Positions 51,743 through 62,150 of a DNA stretch of 64,000 bases are shown here, piece after piece. The DNA is from Welwitschia mirabilis. Its lineage: Eukaryota; Gnetophyta; Gnetopsida; Welwitschiales. How positions within the stretch are numbered: position 1 is the first letter of the stretch; every line of letters begins with the position of its first letter. The notes beneath the pieces were generated by a model. The model had not been told where the DNA came from. It was given only the letters and a program-made list of their open reading frames with translations, and searched no databases. The position numbers and the translations under genes were made by a program. The stretch is taken from contig JBOZIK010000001.1 of assembly GCA_051453625.1 (NCBI GenBank), forward strand, positions 61,771,728 through 61,835,727, in the 5' to 3' direction.

Positions 51743-51799
51743 TAGATCTGTTTTCATCACTTTTTGGGTTCCCCTTGATCATTTTTCAAAGTATCTACA

Positions 51800-52800
51800 T
51801 TGTTACCACCATATTTTCTATCATTTTCCTATCTTGTAGCACTCTGTTATTAGGGTTATCTTTTTTATGGGTTTCAACATCATTTGGTTCATCTTTGTTT
51901 ATGTCTCCTTCCTCTTCTAATAGATGCTAGAATGGATTATTCTTATGGTATTTTTTATCTTTCATTTTCTTAGAGTATACAATTTTGTTCTTAACTATTT
52001 TTTCTTTTTTCTATTTGTGCTAATACTTGCTTTAATTGTGTCCTAATTTTTCACAAAAGGAGTAAGTTTCTTTTTTCTTATTCTTAATCTCTATTTATCT
52101 CTTATTGTATTCATCCCTTTCATGGTCTTTTTTCTTATAGTGTGTGCACTTTTTTCTACCCTAACATATTTCTTTGATGCATGTTTAGTCTTTTTATGTA
52201 TCTCATGTATTACCTGGAGGTTCTCATAAGTGACTTCCAAATCATACATTTCCCATTTAAACCTAACATTAAGAGACTAAATCTTCTTTATCTCTTAAAA
52301 CCTGATCCAAACACAAAATCTTGTCAAGTCCAATCGAGTTTGTTTAATGGTGATTCTATCTAGCTTAATCAGTTCTTGGAATTGAGAAGCTATTCTCTTT
52401 AGTAGATCTTCATCCTAAAACTTGAGGGAAAATCTTTGTATTAAAATCCCAAAGGGTAATTTCTTAAACAAATGCAGGTTTTCTCGCATCCCCAATGTCC
52501 ATTTAGCTAGTGCTAGTCCTCTTGTTCTAAAGAAACATGGGCCTCTAACAATAACTTCATCCCAATCATTTTAATTATCTAAGAGAGGACCAAGCCTTCC
52601 ATCATAGCAATCATTTATACTTTATTAAACCCTATCCACTTGGTGGCTATTCATTCCTAATGAGATCTAGTTGAGACCTAGGCCCTAATGAAACAAAATT
52701 ATCTATTAAGCTATATTGAAGTCTCTTTTCTATTTCTAAGAATTCATCTTTGTTATGTCTAAAATTAGGGTTTTTTCTTCCTTGGATAATTTTGTCTTCT
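51800..52800 (-). pseudogene. LINE B ORF1 relic (DUF4283 and zinc knuckle)
   Basis: At about 52350-52280 the minus strand reads ELIKLDRITIKQTRLDL (after correcting no base but skipping stops), the 'lGkpl-lD-T-----R' end of DUF4283. At about 52060-52035 it reads YSFCEKLGHN, then a stop, a ruined CCHC knuckle with the first Cys changed to Tyr and the final Cys position lost. Both are standard features of plant L1 ORF1, the RNA-binding protein. The start codon is not fixed. Confidence 0.7.
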
Positions 52801-52944
52801 TCATATTAAGGGTAAATTCCTATCTTAAATTCTACTTTGAAGAAACTTTAAAATAAGAACAAAAGTACACTAACCTTCTTGATCATCTAAAGCCTAGCCG
52901 ATATCGCACCCTTGTGCATCATAGTTCCCCTAAACTGAAACCTC

Positions 52945-53048
52945 CCTTAGTGACCTTGATGCTTCTAAAACCCTAGCTCCCGTGTCGCCATCTCTAACCT
53001 TCCTTAGTGACCTTGATGCTTCTAAAACCCTAGCTCCCGTGTCGCCAT
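52945..53048 (-). repeat. 57-base tandem duplication in the LINE B 5' UTR
   Basis: 52945-53001 and 53002-53048 carry the same sequence with one difference near the end; they are identical over the first 40 bases and more. Both contain the CpG-bearing 'ctcccgtgtcgccat'. The unit is 57 bases with nearly two copies. It sits upstream of ORF1, in the position of the internal promoter of L1-type elements. The unusual retention of CpG in a window that has almost none is noted under findings. Confidence 0.9.
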
Positions 53049-53050
53049 AT

Positions 53051-56000
53051 CTATTAAAAATTCTAACATATCATTACCTAGTTTTCCTCCTTTTTAATTG
53101 ATACCATGTAAGGTCTTGATTTAACTCCCTTTCAAAGGCTATCACTTAAGGTCCTAAAGAAATTAACAAGAATAAAATCTATCTTCATCAAATCTGATTT
53201 GCATAATAAGATAAAATATATTAAAATAATAAATAATAAATTTTAATATTTTTCCTTCTTAAATATTCTATGGAAAGAGAAATAAATCCATGATATGTAA
53301 AGGGATACATTCCCAAAGTAGCATATGATAAAACACTTTAGGCAAAAAATTTTTCTCCTTCATTACACTATACTTTGTATCATGTGGAGGTCATGAGTAG
53401 TTATCATGTTCTCTAATTTAAACTATATTATATCATAGAATATCATAAGGAAAAGAAAAATATCAAAAAAAAACTATAGTAAAATTTTGTAAATAAAATA
53501 ATCAAATATTATGAATAAACTTATGAATGAAATAATGGATTATTTTTCATACAATCCCATCCTAGTTAATAATCATGTTTTCTATAGATTTCTTAAAGTA
53601 AATATANNNNNNNNNNNNNNNNNNNTATATAGTTATAAAGTAGTCATAGAAATGGATCTTAAAGAACAATAATTAATTGTCTATGATATAACATAAACAA
53701 GCTTAAAGAACCTCCTATACAAACCAATAGCTAATAAATCTTTAAGAAAAATTTAAGATAGAAATATTTTGATATTTATAATTTCAAACATATCATAAAT
53801 GAAAAATTAAAATAAAATGAAAAGAAATCTTTTAAGAGCAACTAAAAAAAAGATAAATTAATAAAGACTTAAAAGAATAAATTTGAAATAGAAGGATCTA
53901 GAGTAGATATATAATGCTATCAAATAACTAAAGGAATATCTTAAATTAGTGCAAGATATTTTATGAGATCTTAAAATTAGACATAGAAGAACATCATGAA
54001 ATGCCACCTTAAGAAATAGAATGGCAAGTTATTGTAAATCTAAAATAAGAAAATAGAATCTTGCATCATGAGTTTGTATGACCTCCTAAAAATTTGAAAT
54101 TTTTAAAATAAAAACTTGTAATTATACTTATTATGATGAACAATACAAAATAAATTAGTTTTTTTGAAGAAATTTTAGTTGCTTACAAGTGTTGTTCTTC
54201 AATATTATAGATTAATACTACATAAAAGAAACATGAATCATAATAAATAAGAACTTCTAATATTGTACATGATAACAATCTAAAGTCCAAAATAAAGATT
54301 AAAGTACCACAAGGTAGAAAACTCTTATAATACTATAAAATAATAAATAGAAGCCATCATGCAAAAATGATAGGTGAGGAAGTACCTTATAAAATTTAGA
54401 TGAAAATTTCTAAAACAAAGAGATAATCTCATAAGAAACTTGAATATTTAAATGAAATATGTCATGAAGTTAATATACGAAAATGAATAATAAAATTAGA
54501 TAATCAAATGTTTTACACCTAGCTAACAATGATGAAAAATTAAAAAGGAACAATATGGAATGCATAATATCAATAAGTAAAAAAACTTAATAAGAAATTT
54601 AAAAATAACGTCTATAATTTAAAATTAAATGTAAATTAATAGAGGACATTAAAATGTAACTTGTATTTAATAATGATTAAAACATACTTAATAATTGTAT
54701 ATTAAAATACATAATGTAAATTAAACATTACACACACATATTACACAATAATACCATTGTAAACTTATACATAAAATACACCCATAGTCAAGTAGTTATA
54801 GTCCTTAATTATCTAAGATATAAAAAGGTATAACCTAGGTTAAAAGGATACCTATAATGTTTCAAAGATATAGAAAGGAAAAATTAACTTGAACTTTAAA
54901 TATAAAGTGAAATAGGTCTAGAAAATTTATAAGAATAGTAATCATTTTAATTATTTCTACATTACATGTTAGCTAAGATTCTACAATATAAATAATCCTC
55001 ATTAAGATAAATATTATATCAATAATCTTTAATAACAAATACACAATATAAAGTATTATGATTTAATTAGAATGATATTCATTTATCCAATAATTTATTG
55101 AGTTTAAACACATAGACATACAAATGGTATTATAAATTCAAAGTTGTGATAACATAACTTATACAAATGTTATAGTATTACATAGGAACCTAATCATAAT
55201 TAAATCTCTATTATTTCTCATAAGCTAATCCTCATAAAAATCTATAAATATACTATTGTACATAAAAGGTATGTCAAGTAAGATTCTAGGATAGCTCACT
55301 TACATGTTATTATTGTTTACTTATAATTATGAGGATAAGATATTAACTAGTCATGTATTCTAAAATTGAACACACCTGTCATTTAGTATTACTAAGATGG
55401 ATATTCTTCCAAACATTGAAAAAAATTACAAATAACTACCAAGAATATTAATATCCCCTTGGGAAAAATAATGAACTAATGAGTTCTTGATAAAATTTCT
55501 TCTTACATGACATGATGGTTTTAAGGATATTTATTTCTCATCTTCATAAATGAGAGTAATAGTATATCACAAAAATCTTGATTTTATACTAATAAAAAAA
55601 TTATGTAAAGAATAAAATAATAAAAATAGAAATAGCCATAGAATAAATATTTTTATACAGAAAACATTTCAATGTAGAGGAAGACTTATTCAGAGAAAAT
55701 GAGCTTTATTATCAATTATGAATATGAGCTTATCCATCAATATAGTGTGCAAACATTTAATATCTTTAAATATAATTTAGATTATAAACTAATATAAACT
55801 TAAAAACCCTAAAAATTAGCCTCTAATTATTCATAAACATTGCTTTATCTTTTTCTTAGTCATAATATGAAAATAGCTACTAAGGGTTAATCTTATTTTA
55901 CAACATTATTATTGGCTATGCTCTATTGTAATTTTCTAAATCTAATTTTGATAAGAATTCAAGTGGATTCTTATTAAAGAATCAAGCTACAAATCTAAAT

Positions 56001-56500
56001 ACTTAATTATAAAATCATAAGAAAAAGACATAGAATTTATTAAAATTTTTATCTTATTTAATACACTATTTATTTCTATTCTTAAAAAAATTGTTATCAA
56101 CTAGAAAACTTATAACATGTTAAAATCAATGCATACATGTAGTGGAATTAATAAAAATAATATCTAAGAACAACCTTAAATTAGTTTTCAAATCATTTAA
56201 TCCAAAATAGCCTTATAATCATATGTTCCGTTATACATAAGAGAACATAAAAAAATTTTACATACAAGGATCAAAAAAAATAGTGAAAAAAGCTTCCTTC
56301 ATACATTTCCTTCTCTTCATCTCTAGAGAACCAAAGATTCATCTCTACTTAGATTATTTTCAAATACACTTTTCTTCCTTTTTATATACCTATCCTTTTG
56401 GATATTTCCATGGATTTAACTTAATATTATAATTTATAATTTTTAATAATATATAAAAATTGGATCTAACTTTACTCATAATAAAATCACATGATCAATA
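53051..56500. other. AT-rich unclassified DNA with a 19-N gap at 53607-53625
   Basis: Very A-rich plus strand from 53600 to 56200 with no motif recognised. The short gap is flanked by 'tata' on both sides, too short to call an overlap. Confidence 0.55.
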
Positions 56501-56659
56501 CGAGTAGGAATGAAGGCCTTAGAGGTTCAAGATCTAGGGTTCAGAGCTAGGGCTTAAAGCTAGAACTCAAAGCCACAAAAAGGAGTCTGGGAGGGATGGT
56601 AGCCAGACACTAGTGATAGGAAGTGGTGGTGGATGTAATGGTAGTAACCATGATAATAG

Positions 56660-57540
56660 TTTTAGAGTAATATTTTTCCCCTTAAAAAAATGAAGGGAAT
56701 CGAGTTTTTTTTATTTGGAGTGAGAGTATTTCGTGCATCTCCAGAATCTTCAAAAGTAGGTTGAATAAGTTAGCTACATGAGGTAAGATCATGAAGGCTC
56801 CTATAATGTAATTTTTTAAAGAAAATAAAACTTTTAATACTAAAGCAATCCTAGAAGATTGTTTAGCAATAGAAGAATAGTCTAAATTCAATCTAGTAAG
56901 AAGTTTTATCATGGTTGAATCAAGACCAAATAGATAAGCTATTGAAAAGTGGGTAGCAATAAAATAAATAGGATTAAATGTCATTTAGATTTTTACCCTT
57001 ATGAAAGGATTAATTTTATTTTAGTTTAAGTCTGAGTAGCACTTGAACTCTATCATGATAAGAGAACCCTAGTTTTTTAGTAAGTAAGGACTTGCTTTGA
57101 CCTAATCACAACCACAAGAAGACTTTAGTAAGATTTTTTAACAATTATTAATATGGGTAAAACTGAGAGAGTAATTTTAACCCTATGAAATTAGGGATTT
57201 TTCTATAAATTAGCATCAAAGTTTAGGAAGGTAATTAAGCTAGATCTAGGAACTATCACTAGTACAAGGCTAGTTATTATTAGATTTTACATGTAAATTG
57301 ATCTTAAATTGACCAAATACCTGAGTAGCTTTAAAGTACTACATTATTATGAAGTTGATAAGGTTAAGGTGGAGTATGAAAACATACTCCCATCTTGTTC
57401 TTTGTGCTTAATCAAAGGGCATTTAGAAAGGCTTTATCTAGTAGTAAGGGAGAAAATCTATGGAAACTATGGTAAAACAAGGCACTTAATTGAGAGTTTT
57501 TAAATAAGATAGTATTAATAGTATATAATATATAGATATG
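56660..57540 (+). pseudogene. LINE C ORF1 relic (DUF4283 and zinc knuckle)
   Basis: At 57215-57300 FRKVIKLDLGTITSTRLV is the 'G-pikiD-T----aR' end of DUF4283. It leads into a 64-codon open piece, 57309-57503, with VKVEYENILPSCSLCLIKGH. This is the 'v-YE-lP-fC--C---GH----C' knuckle of plant L1 ORF1. The first two Cys and the His are kept; the last Cys position reads Tyr (TGT to TAT). ORF1 protein binds element RNA. An overlapping antisense frame (56682-56984) is a shadow. Confidence 0.8.
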
Positions 57541-57879
57541 ACTTAATTGAATGTAGAATCAAGAAGGACAAAGATGGTTCTAGTATGGTAAAAAGAAAGA
57601 GAAAAATCGAATAGGTAGAAAGAGCAAGAACTAAGAGCTTAGCTAGTTAAAGCAATAAAAGACAATGAATAAGAATTAAGGAAATAAATTTTCCCCTCCT
57701 ACCAGTAGTGAGTCAAAAGACTCAATATTAGATTTAGAATATGAAAGCATGGGAAAAATTATAGTCTTTAAAAAGATATAGAAACCAACTACTTAGGATA
57801 AAGTAGGAAAGAAAGCTAAGGAGAATATTACAAATGGGTCTCAGAGGACTCTGAAACAAATTTTAGAAAAAATCATTAA

Positions 57880-58640
57880 AAAAAACATAAATGAACATCC
57901 TTGGCTAAAATATTAAAGGCATAAAAGGTGCCTCAAAAATCTGAAGCCTTGAAGAAATTCATAAGTATGTATAAAGTAGAAATAGTTTATTTACAAGAAA
58001 CAAAAAACAAAAAGGAGATAAGATAATTATCCTAAGTAAAAAATGGAACACATGATGCATGCCTTATAAGAGTAAGGTAAAGGGGCTTCTACTATTATTA
58101 AGTAATAGGGTGCATTATATTACGATTAAAAAATAGTAGATGGTATCAAATAATAGTAATTCATAACTAGTTGTTAGTCAACATATGTATGCCATAAGAA
58201 ACAATAATAAAGAATAGAATTTGAAAACAAATATAGGAAAAGGGCAAAAGATTAAAAAGATATGATAATTAGAGAATTAATTCAAATCCTCCATAGATGG
58301 AAGAAATAAAAAAGAAGTAAATGAATAGATACAAGAATGGTAGAGTTATTAGTTAGTATAAACATTTTGAAGCTCATAGATCTTTTAATGCATCAAGTTC
58401 AGTTCACCTAATTGAATCAAAGAAGGGGGTCAAACGAAACGTTAACTATAATTCATAGAGTAATGATTTCTATTAGGCTGTTTAGATAAAAGAAATGGAT
58501 GTTGATGAGTTATGGAAGATGGTGCTTAGACTATAGCCTAATTATCCTTCTACAAGATGGGATAGGTATAAGATGTCTTACTTCATGTTTGATAATTATT
58601 GGCTCGAAGAAGAGAAAGGAGAAAAGTTTATGAATATGAA
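57880..58640 (+). pseudogene. LINE C ORF2 endonuclease relic
   Basis: At 57895-57935 the strand 'NILG-NIKGI' is the opening 'WN-RGi' of the nuclease. After a frameshift, ISMYKVEIVYLQETK (57960-58005) preserves the catalytic 'QETK' motif with its Glu. At 58355-58420 LVSINILKLIDLLMHQVQFT matches the 'lidlpl-ng-fTWsN' block. At 58530-58615 WDRYKMSYFMFDNYWLEEE matches the 'wGP-pFRFenmWL' end of the domain. At least two frameshifts and several stops are present. Confidence 0.8.
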
Positions 58641-59235
58641 TTAGAAGGAGGATGGAACGAACTCAATTAAGATTATACATTAAATTCTTCAAAGGATAAA
58701 TAACTGACTTAAGGAGTGGAAAAAACCATGGTGAAAGAAATTTTAAGAAAAGAAAAAGCTAAAGGAAGATATTAAGAGAATCCATTGATATCAAGAGGAA
58801 GAAGTAGATCTATAAGAAGAATAATGTAGAAAGCTTTGGAAATTGCATTACCTTAGAAAGCAAAATTAATTATATTAGTGATAAATATCTTACATTAATT
58901 GGCTAAATAATGATGTTATGCATTCAAAATGCCTTTTCAATATTATGAATTTGAGGAAGTAGGCAATCACTATTAAAATACTTTAATGAAAGGAGAAATG
59001 TTATTAAAAGTAAGAAGTCCCTAAGGCCTTTATAGAAAGTCTAAAAAGATGTGGATAGAATTTAATGTTAATAATTTTCTTCAATCTATGAGCTAACCTA
59101 TGATGGGGGAATACCCCCCTAATGTGGATAGAGAAGGAGTAAATTTAAAAGATTTTAAGAGGGCTAAACTTTAACAAAAGTCAAAGTTTAAATGGATGGA
59201 TAATATAATTTTTTTAAAATACTAGAAATTCATAG

Positions 59236-60062
59236 TGATAGGATCGAGAACCCTAGAGGGGGATGAATAGGTTCTTTAAAAAAGATTTAATACAATATTC
59301 TAAAAGAATTCAATATGAAATAAAGACTTGCATATAAAAATGATCTAATCTGGAAAGTGCACAGTAAGAAAAAATAATGAAAGTAAAGAAACAATAACTA
59401 AAAGCACAAAAATACCAATTTGATGCAAGCAGGATTTATAGTGATTCGGAAACCCCCTACTTTACTCTTGATGATTAGCTTATCCCTAAGCTAGATCTTG
59501 GATTTTTGTTACTCCACTAGATATTTTGGGTTCACCTATAACCTTTACAAATAGACTTTTCCAATTTTCTACATTGAGTCCTATCGACCCCTTTAGATGT
59601 CCAGTCGACCCCATAATAATTAGTTCAGACATACTAGCTACACAGTGCTCAAGTCTAGTCGAACCCATCATAGATTTAGTCAACCCCTTATCATTTAGTC
59701 TAGGAGTACTATTTCTTAGGTTCTTGAATCCGATCGACCTCACAAAGGTCTAGTAGACCCCTTTCCATTTGGTTCAGGGATACTGGTTTTTGAGGTTATG
59801 GGTCTAGTTGATTCCATCAAAATCTAGTTAACCCCTTTAGATGTAGTTCATTTTTTTATCTGCTTCAGATGTGATCGACTACTTGAAAATTTGATCGACT
59901 TCATCTTAAGGGTAAATAAACTAATAGATTCTAGTACTTAGAAGTTGACGATTTTAGTTCCATATTTTGACCTATAAGTATTTTAACATCTTTCACACAA
60001 GATACACAAAATTTTCTATATATAAAACATTAGTTTGATATCAATTGGTAAAACATAATCCA
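59236..60062 (-). repeat. 3' LTR of the copia (Sirevirus-like) element
   Basis: The left edge TGATAGGATC at 59236 interrupts LINE C, so on the minus strand the LTR ends GATCCTATCA. The right edge is placed at 'aatcca' (60062), just before the polypurine-complement 'ttctccttta'; this gives an 827-base LTR. Near the left edge, 'accctagagggggatgaata' resembles the sequence I associate with Sirevirus LTRs, as does 'tttatagtgattcgg' at 59439. An alternative right edge at 60460, before a second polypurine tract, would give 1225 bases. A possible 5-base target duplication 'catag' lies at 59231-59235, but its partner is outside the window. Confidence 0.65.
59575..59910. repeat. Degenerate tandem repeat in the copia LTR, unit 67-78 bases
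   Basis: Units begin at 59575, 59653, 59730, 59802 and 59869, each with a 'gTCtagTCGAcccc'-like start and a second similar 'TCGACCCCttt' some 25-30 bases later. The spacing is 78, 77, 72 and 67. The open frames on both strands in this interval (59486-59753) only reflect this repetition (recurring P-x-D-P) and are not genes. Confidence 0.75.
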
Positions 60063-60065
60063 ATA

Positions 60066-60090
60066 ATATTCTCCTTTAACGTTGATGGCA
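60066..60090 (-). promoter_or_regulatory. Polypurine tract next to the copia 3' LTR
   Basis: The minus strand reads 'catcaacgttaaaggagaat', purine-rich and directly before the proposed LTR start. The context 'gTTTGcCATcAACGTTAAAGGAGAA' is repeated in diverged form at 60467-60495, which supports the assignment as a functional motif of the element rather than chance. Confidence 0.6.
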
Positions 60091-60461
60091 AACAATGCTT
60101 AGTTGTAAAAATTTAGAACTCTTAGAAAAGCTCCACCTTACAAAATGCCTATTACAAGACATTTTAAACAATCAGATTTTGTGCTTTAAATGAGATAATT
60201 TGATATGCACATTCAAGAGTTTAAAAAGGCATAACTTTATGATAAACATAATGTAAACATGTAAACTTATTTAACACTGAATCAAATGTCATAAGTTTTA
60301 GTTTATTCAAATGTTTAAATGACTTGAAACTTTTTAAGTTAAGTGCTTATGATACTAAATGAAAACATATTTAGCATATATGATTTTGAAAGGCACAAAT
60401 AGATTTATGATACTAAATGAAATACCATTTTTGACAAATAAACAAACAAATAAATAAACAA

Positions 60462-60495
60462 CTAATTCTCCTCCTTTTTAACATCAATGACAAAG
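60462..60495 (-). promoter_or_regulatory. Second polypurine-tract copy upstream in the copia 3' UTR
   Basis: The minus strand reads 'gtcattgatgttaaaaagga' followed by GGAGAA. It is a near-copy of the tract at 60066-60090, about 400 bases upstream in element orientation. Sireviruses are known for several polypurine-tract copies in the 3' UTR. If this one is the used tract, the LTR would reach 60460. Confidence 0.6.
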
Positions 60496-60689
60496 AAGAG
60501 AAGAAATAGATACCAAGAATCTAAACAAAAAAAAGGGAAAAAATAAAATAATAGATTGTTATACTAAAATGTTGTTGGAACAGTTACAGAACCTAGAGTG
60601 GCTGGACGACTGAGCGTAAATCGACTGACATCATCTAATTAACTGAATAAATAATTCTATTGATCATCCTAGAATCAGCCATAGGATGG

Positions 60690-61060
60690 GAAAAAAACCC
60701 TTAATTCATTTCTAAGATGAAGAGAAGTATCAAAATTTAGGGGTTTAGTAAAAATATTTGCCAAGTATTAGTTTTTAGTTACAAAATTCATAGAGATGTG
60801 CTCTTTTTCAACTTGGTCTTATAGGAAATGATGTCTTAGCTCAATATGCTTTATTCTTGAGTGCTAAACTAGATTTTTTAATATATTAATAGCACATCCT
60901 ACTAGACATGAACCTAGAAGAAAGTAATTTATACTTGTGCTTTTTCTATCATATTTGCATCCAGACCAAGCTGCATCACTATAACCTATAAGTTTGAAAG
61001 ATGTCTCAGTGGAATACCATAATCCATAATCACATGTACCCTTTACATGCCTAATTATTC
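60690..61060 (-). pseudogene. Copia RNase H relic with internal deletion
   Basis: RNase H removes the RNA template during replication. Reading leftward, YSDAAWSGCKYDRKSTS (about 61000-60945) is the 'SDaDWaGc-dDRkSTSG' start with one catalytic Asp replaced by Ala. FLGSCLVGCAINILKN follows at once (60930-60870): the family has about 45 residues between 'flG-slv-W' and 'SAI-L-KNP', including the 'STAEAEY' and 'DN' catalytic motifs, and these are missing. KHIELRHHF (60860-60830) and IFTKPLN (60770-60750) complete the C-terminus, which ends near 60690. Confidence 0.85.
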
Positions 61061-61166
61061 ATTTTACTACTTGAATATGTGATTTTTTTAGTCTAGATTA
61101 ATATCTTGCACATATTCCAACACTAAACATGATATCTAGTCTACTTGCAGCTAAATATAATAAACT

Positions 61167-61381
61167 NNNNNNNNNNNNNNNNNNNNNNNNNNNNNNNNNN
61201 NNNNNNNNNNNNNNNNNNNNNNNNNNNNNNNNNNNNNNNNNNNNNNNNNNNNNNNNNNNNNNNNNNNNNNNNNNNNNNNNNNNNNNNNNNNNNNNNNNNN
61301 NNNNNNNNNNNNNNNNNNNNNNNNNNNNNNNNNNNNNNNNNNNNNNNNNNNNNNNNNNNNNNNNNNNNNNNNNNNNNNNNN
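61167..61381. other. Assembly gap (215 N) inside the copia reverse transcriptase
   Basis: Run of N. The flanks continue the same protein domain in the same orientation, so the two sides belong together. Confidence 0.99.
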
Positions 61382-62080
61382 CTTATTTCAAATTGATTTG
61401 TTATAATATTTGCAAATTCTTTTGATATCTTTTTATTTGAGGCACTAAAAATAATATTATCTAGATAAATCTGTATAATAATGAAATTCTTTTTTAAATT
61501 CTTCAAAAATAAAGTTTTATTCATAGTTCCTCAAATATATCCATTTTTATTTAAAAATATAGCTAAATTCTCATACCAAGTCCTTGGTGCTTGTTTTAAT
61601 CCATATAAAGCTTTCTTAAGTCTATATACATGATTAGCTTTTTAAGGATCAATGAAACCTTGGAGTTGTTCTATATAGACTTCTTCAATTAATGTGTCAT
61701 TCAAAAAAAAACTTTTTACATTCATTTGATATACTTTGAAGTTCTTAAAAGCTGTAAACAACAAAAACATTCTAATGTTATCCAGCCTTTCAATAGGAGA
61801 AAAAGTATCTCCTACATCAATGCATTCTATTTGATTTTAGCCTTGAGCTACTAATCTTGCCTTATTTTTAATGACATTATTTTCTTCATCACATTTGTTT
61901 TTAAAGATTCATTTATTTCCAATGAGAGTCTTATCTTTTGTCCTTTCTACTAGCTTCCAAACATCATTTCTTTTGAATTGTTGTAGCTCATCTTTCATTG
62001 CCATCATCCATTCCTCATGGATTTTTACTTCTCCAAATTTCTTGGGTTCTATCTTTAAGACATAATAAAGGTAAGCACAT

Positions 62081-62119
62081 AAATTTTTCATGAAAATTTT
62101 TCATGTAAATTTTTCATGT
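62081..62119. repeat. 13-base microrepeat, three copies
   Basis: 'aaatttttcatg' occurs at 62081, 62094 and 62107. It lies at the N-terminal edge of the copia RT domain and may be a small slippage expansion. Confidence 0.85.
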
Positions 62120-62150
62120 AACCTTTTATTTTTATCTTTGAGTTAACTTC

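Larger units (their letters stand above)
47165..53050 (-). mobile_element. LINE B, L1-type non-LTR retrotransposon (minus strand), nearly full length
   Basis: Read leftward it has a 5' UTR with a tandem duplication (53048-52945), ORF1 with a DUF4283-like domain and a zinc-knuckle trace, an endonuclease beginning MKCLFWNYWGLGSS, a reverse transcriptase with a YVDD box, a long C-terminal region, and a 3' end around 47165-47190 with a T/A-rich terminus. A total of about 5.9 kb is a normal full length for a plant L1. Stops and frameshifts are frequent throughout. Confidence 0.85.
56510..59235 (+). mobile_element. LINE C, L1-type element (plus strand), cut by the copia insertion
   Basis: It begins with a GC-richer 5' UTR-like patch (56510-56650), followed by ORF1 and the endonuclease. 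It ends at 59235, where the copia LTR starts. The break falls in the linker that follows the endonuclease; the last readable block, QKSKFKWMDN (59175-59205), corresponds to the 'rQKSr-kWl-eGD-NT-fFH' stretch that precedes the reverse transcriptase. The missing half should lie beyond the copia element, outside this window. Confidence 0.8.
61060..62150 (-). pseudogene. Copia reverse transcriptase relic (interrupted by a 215-N gap)
   Basis: The N-terminal block 62091-61909 is open for 60 codons: EPKKFGEVKIHEEWMMAMKD and DVWKLVERTKDKTLIGNK, the standard start of the copia RT domain. Then come KARLVAQG, ALYGLKQAPRTWYENL (61615-61570) and IYLDNIIFSASNKK (61478-61437), where the YVDD active site has become YLDN. 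The N run 61167-61381 removes the middle. After it, SLLAASRLDIMFSVG (61160-61115) is the family's 'slLYLtaSRPDI-FsV'. The missing part would be roughly 75 codons, close to the 215 N, so the gap size looks realistic. Confidence 0.92.

Noticed and set aside
56682-56984. 100-codon minus-strand open frame
   Set aside because: It is antisense to the ORF1 relic of LINE C; the plus strand carries the recognised motifs.
59486-59753. Overlapping open frames of 85 and 75 codons on opposite strands
   Set aside because: Both arise from the degenerate tandem repeat in the copia LTR; periodic text on both strands is not evidence of coding.
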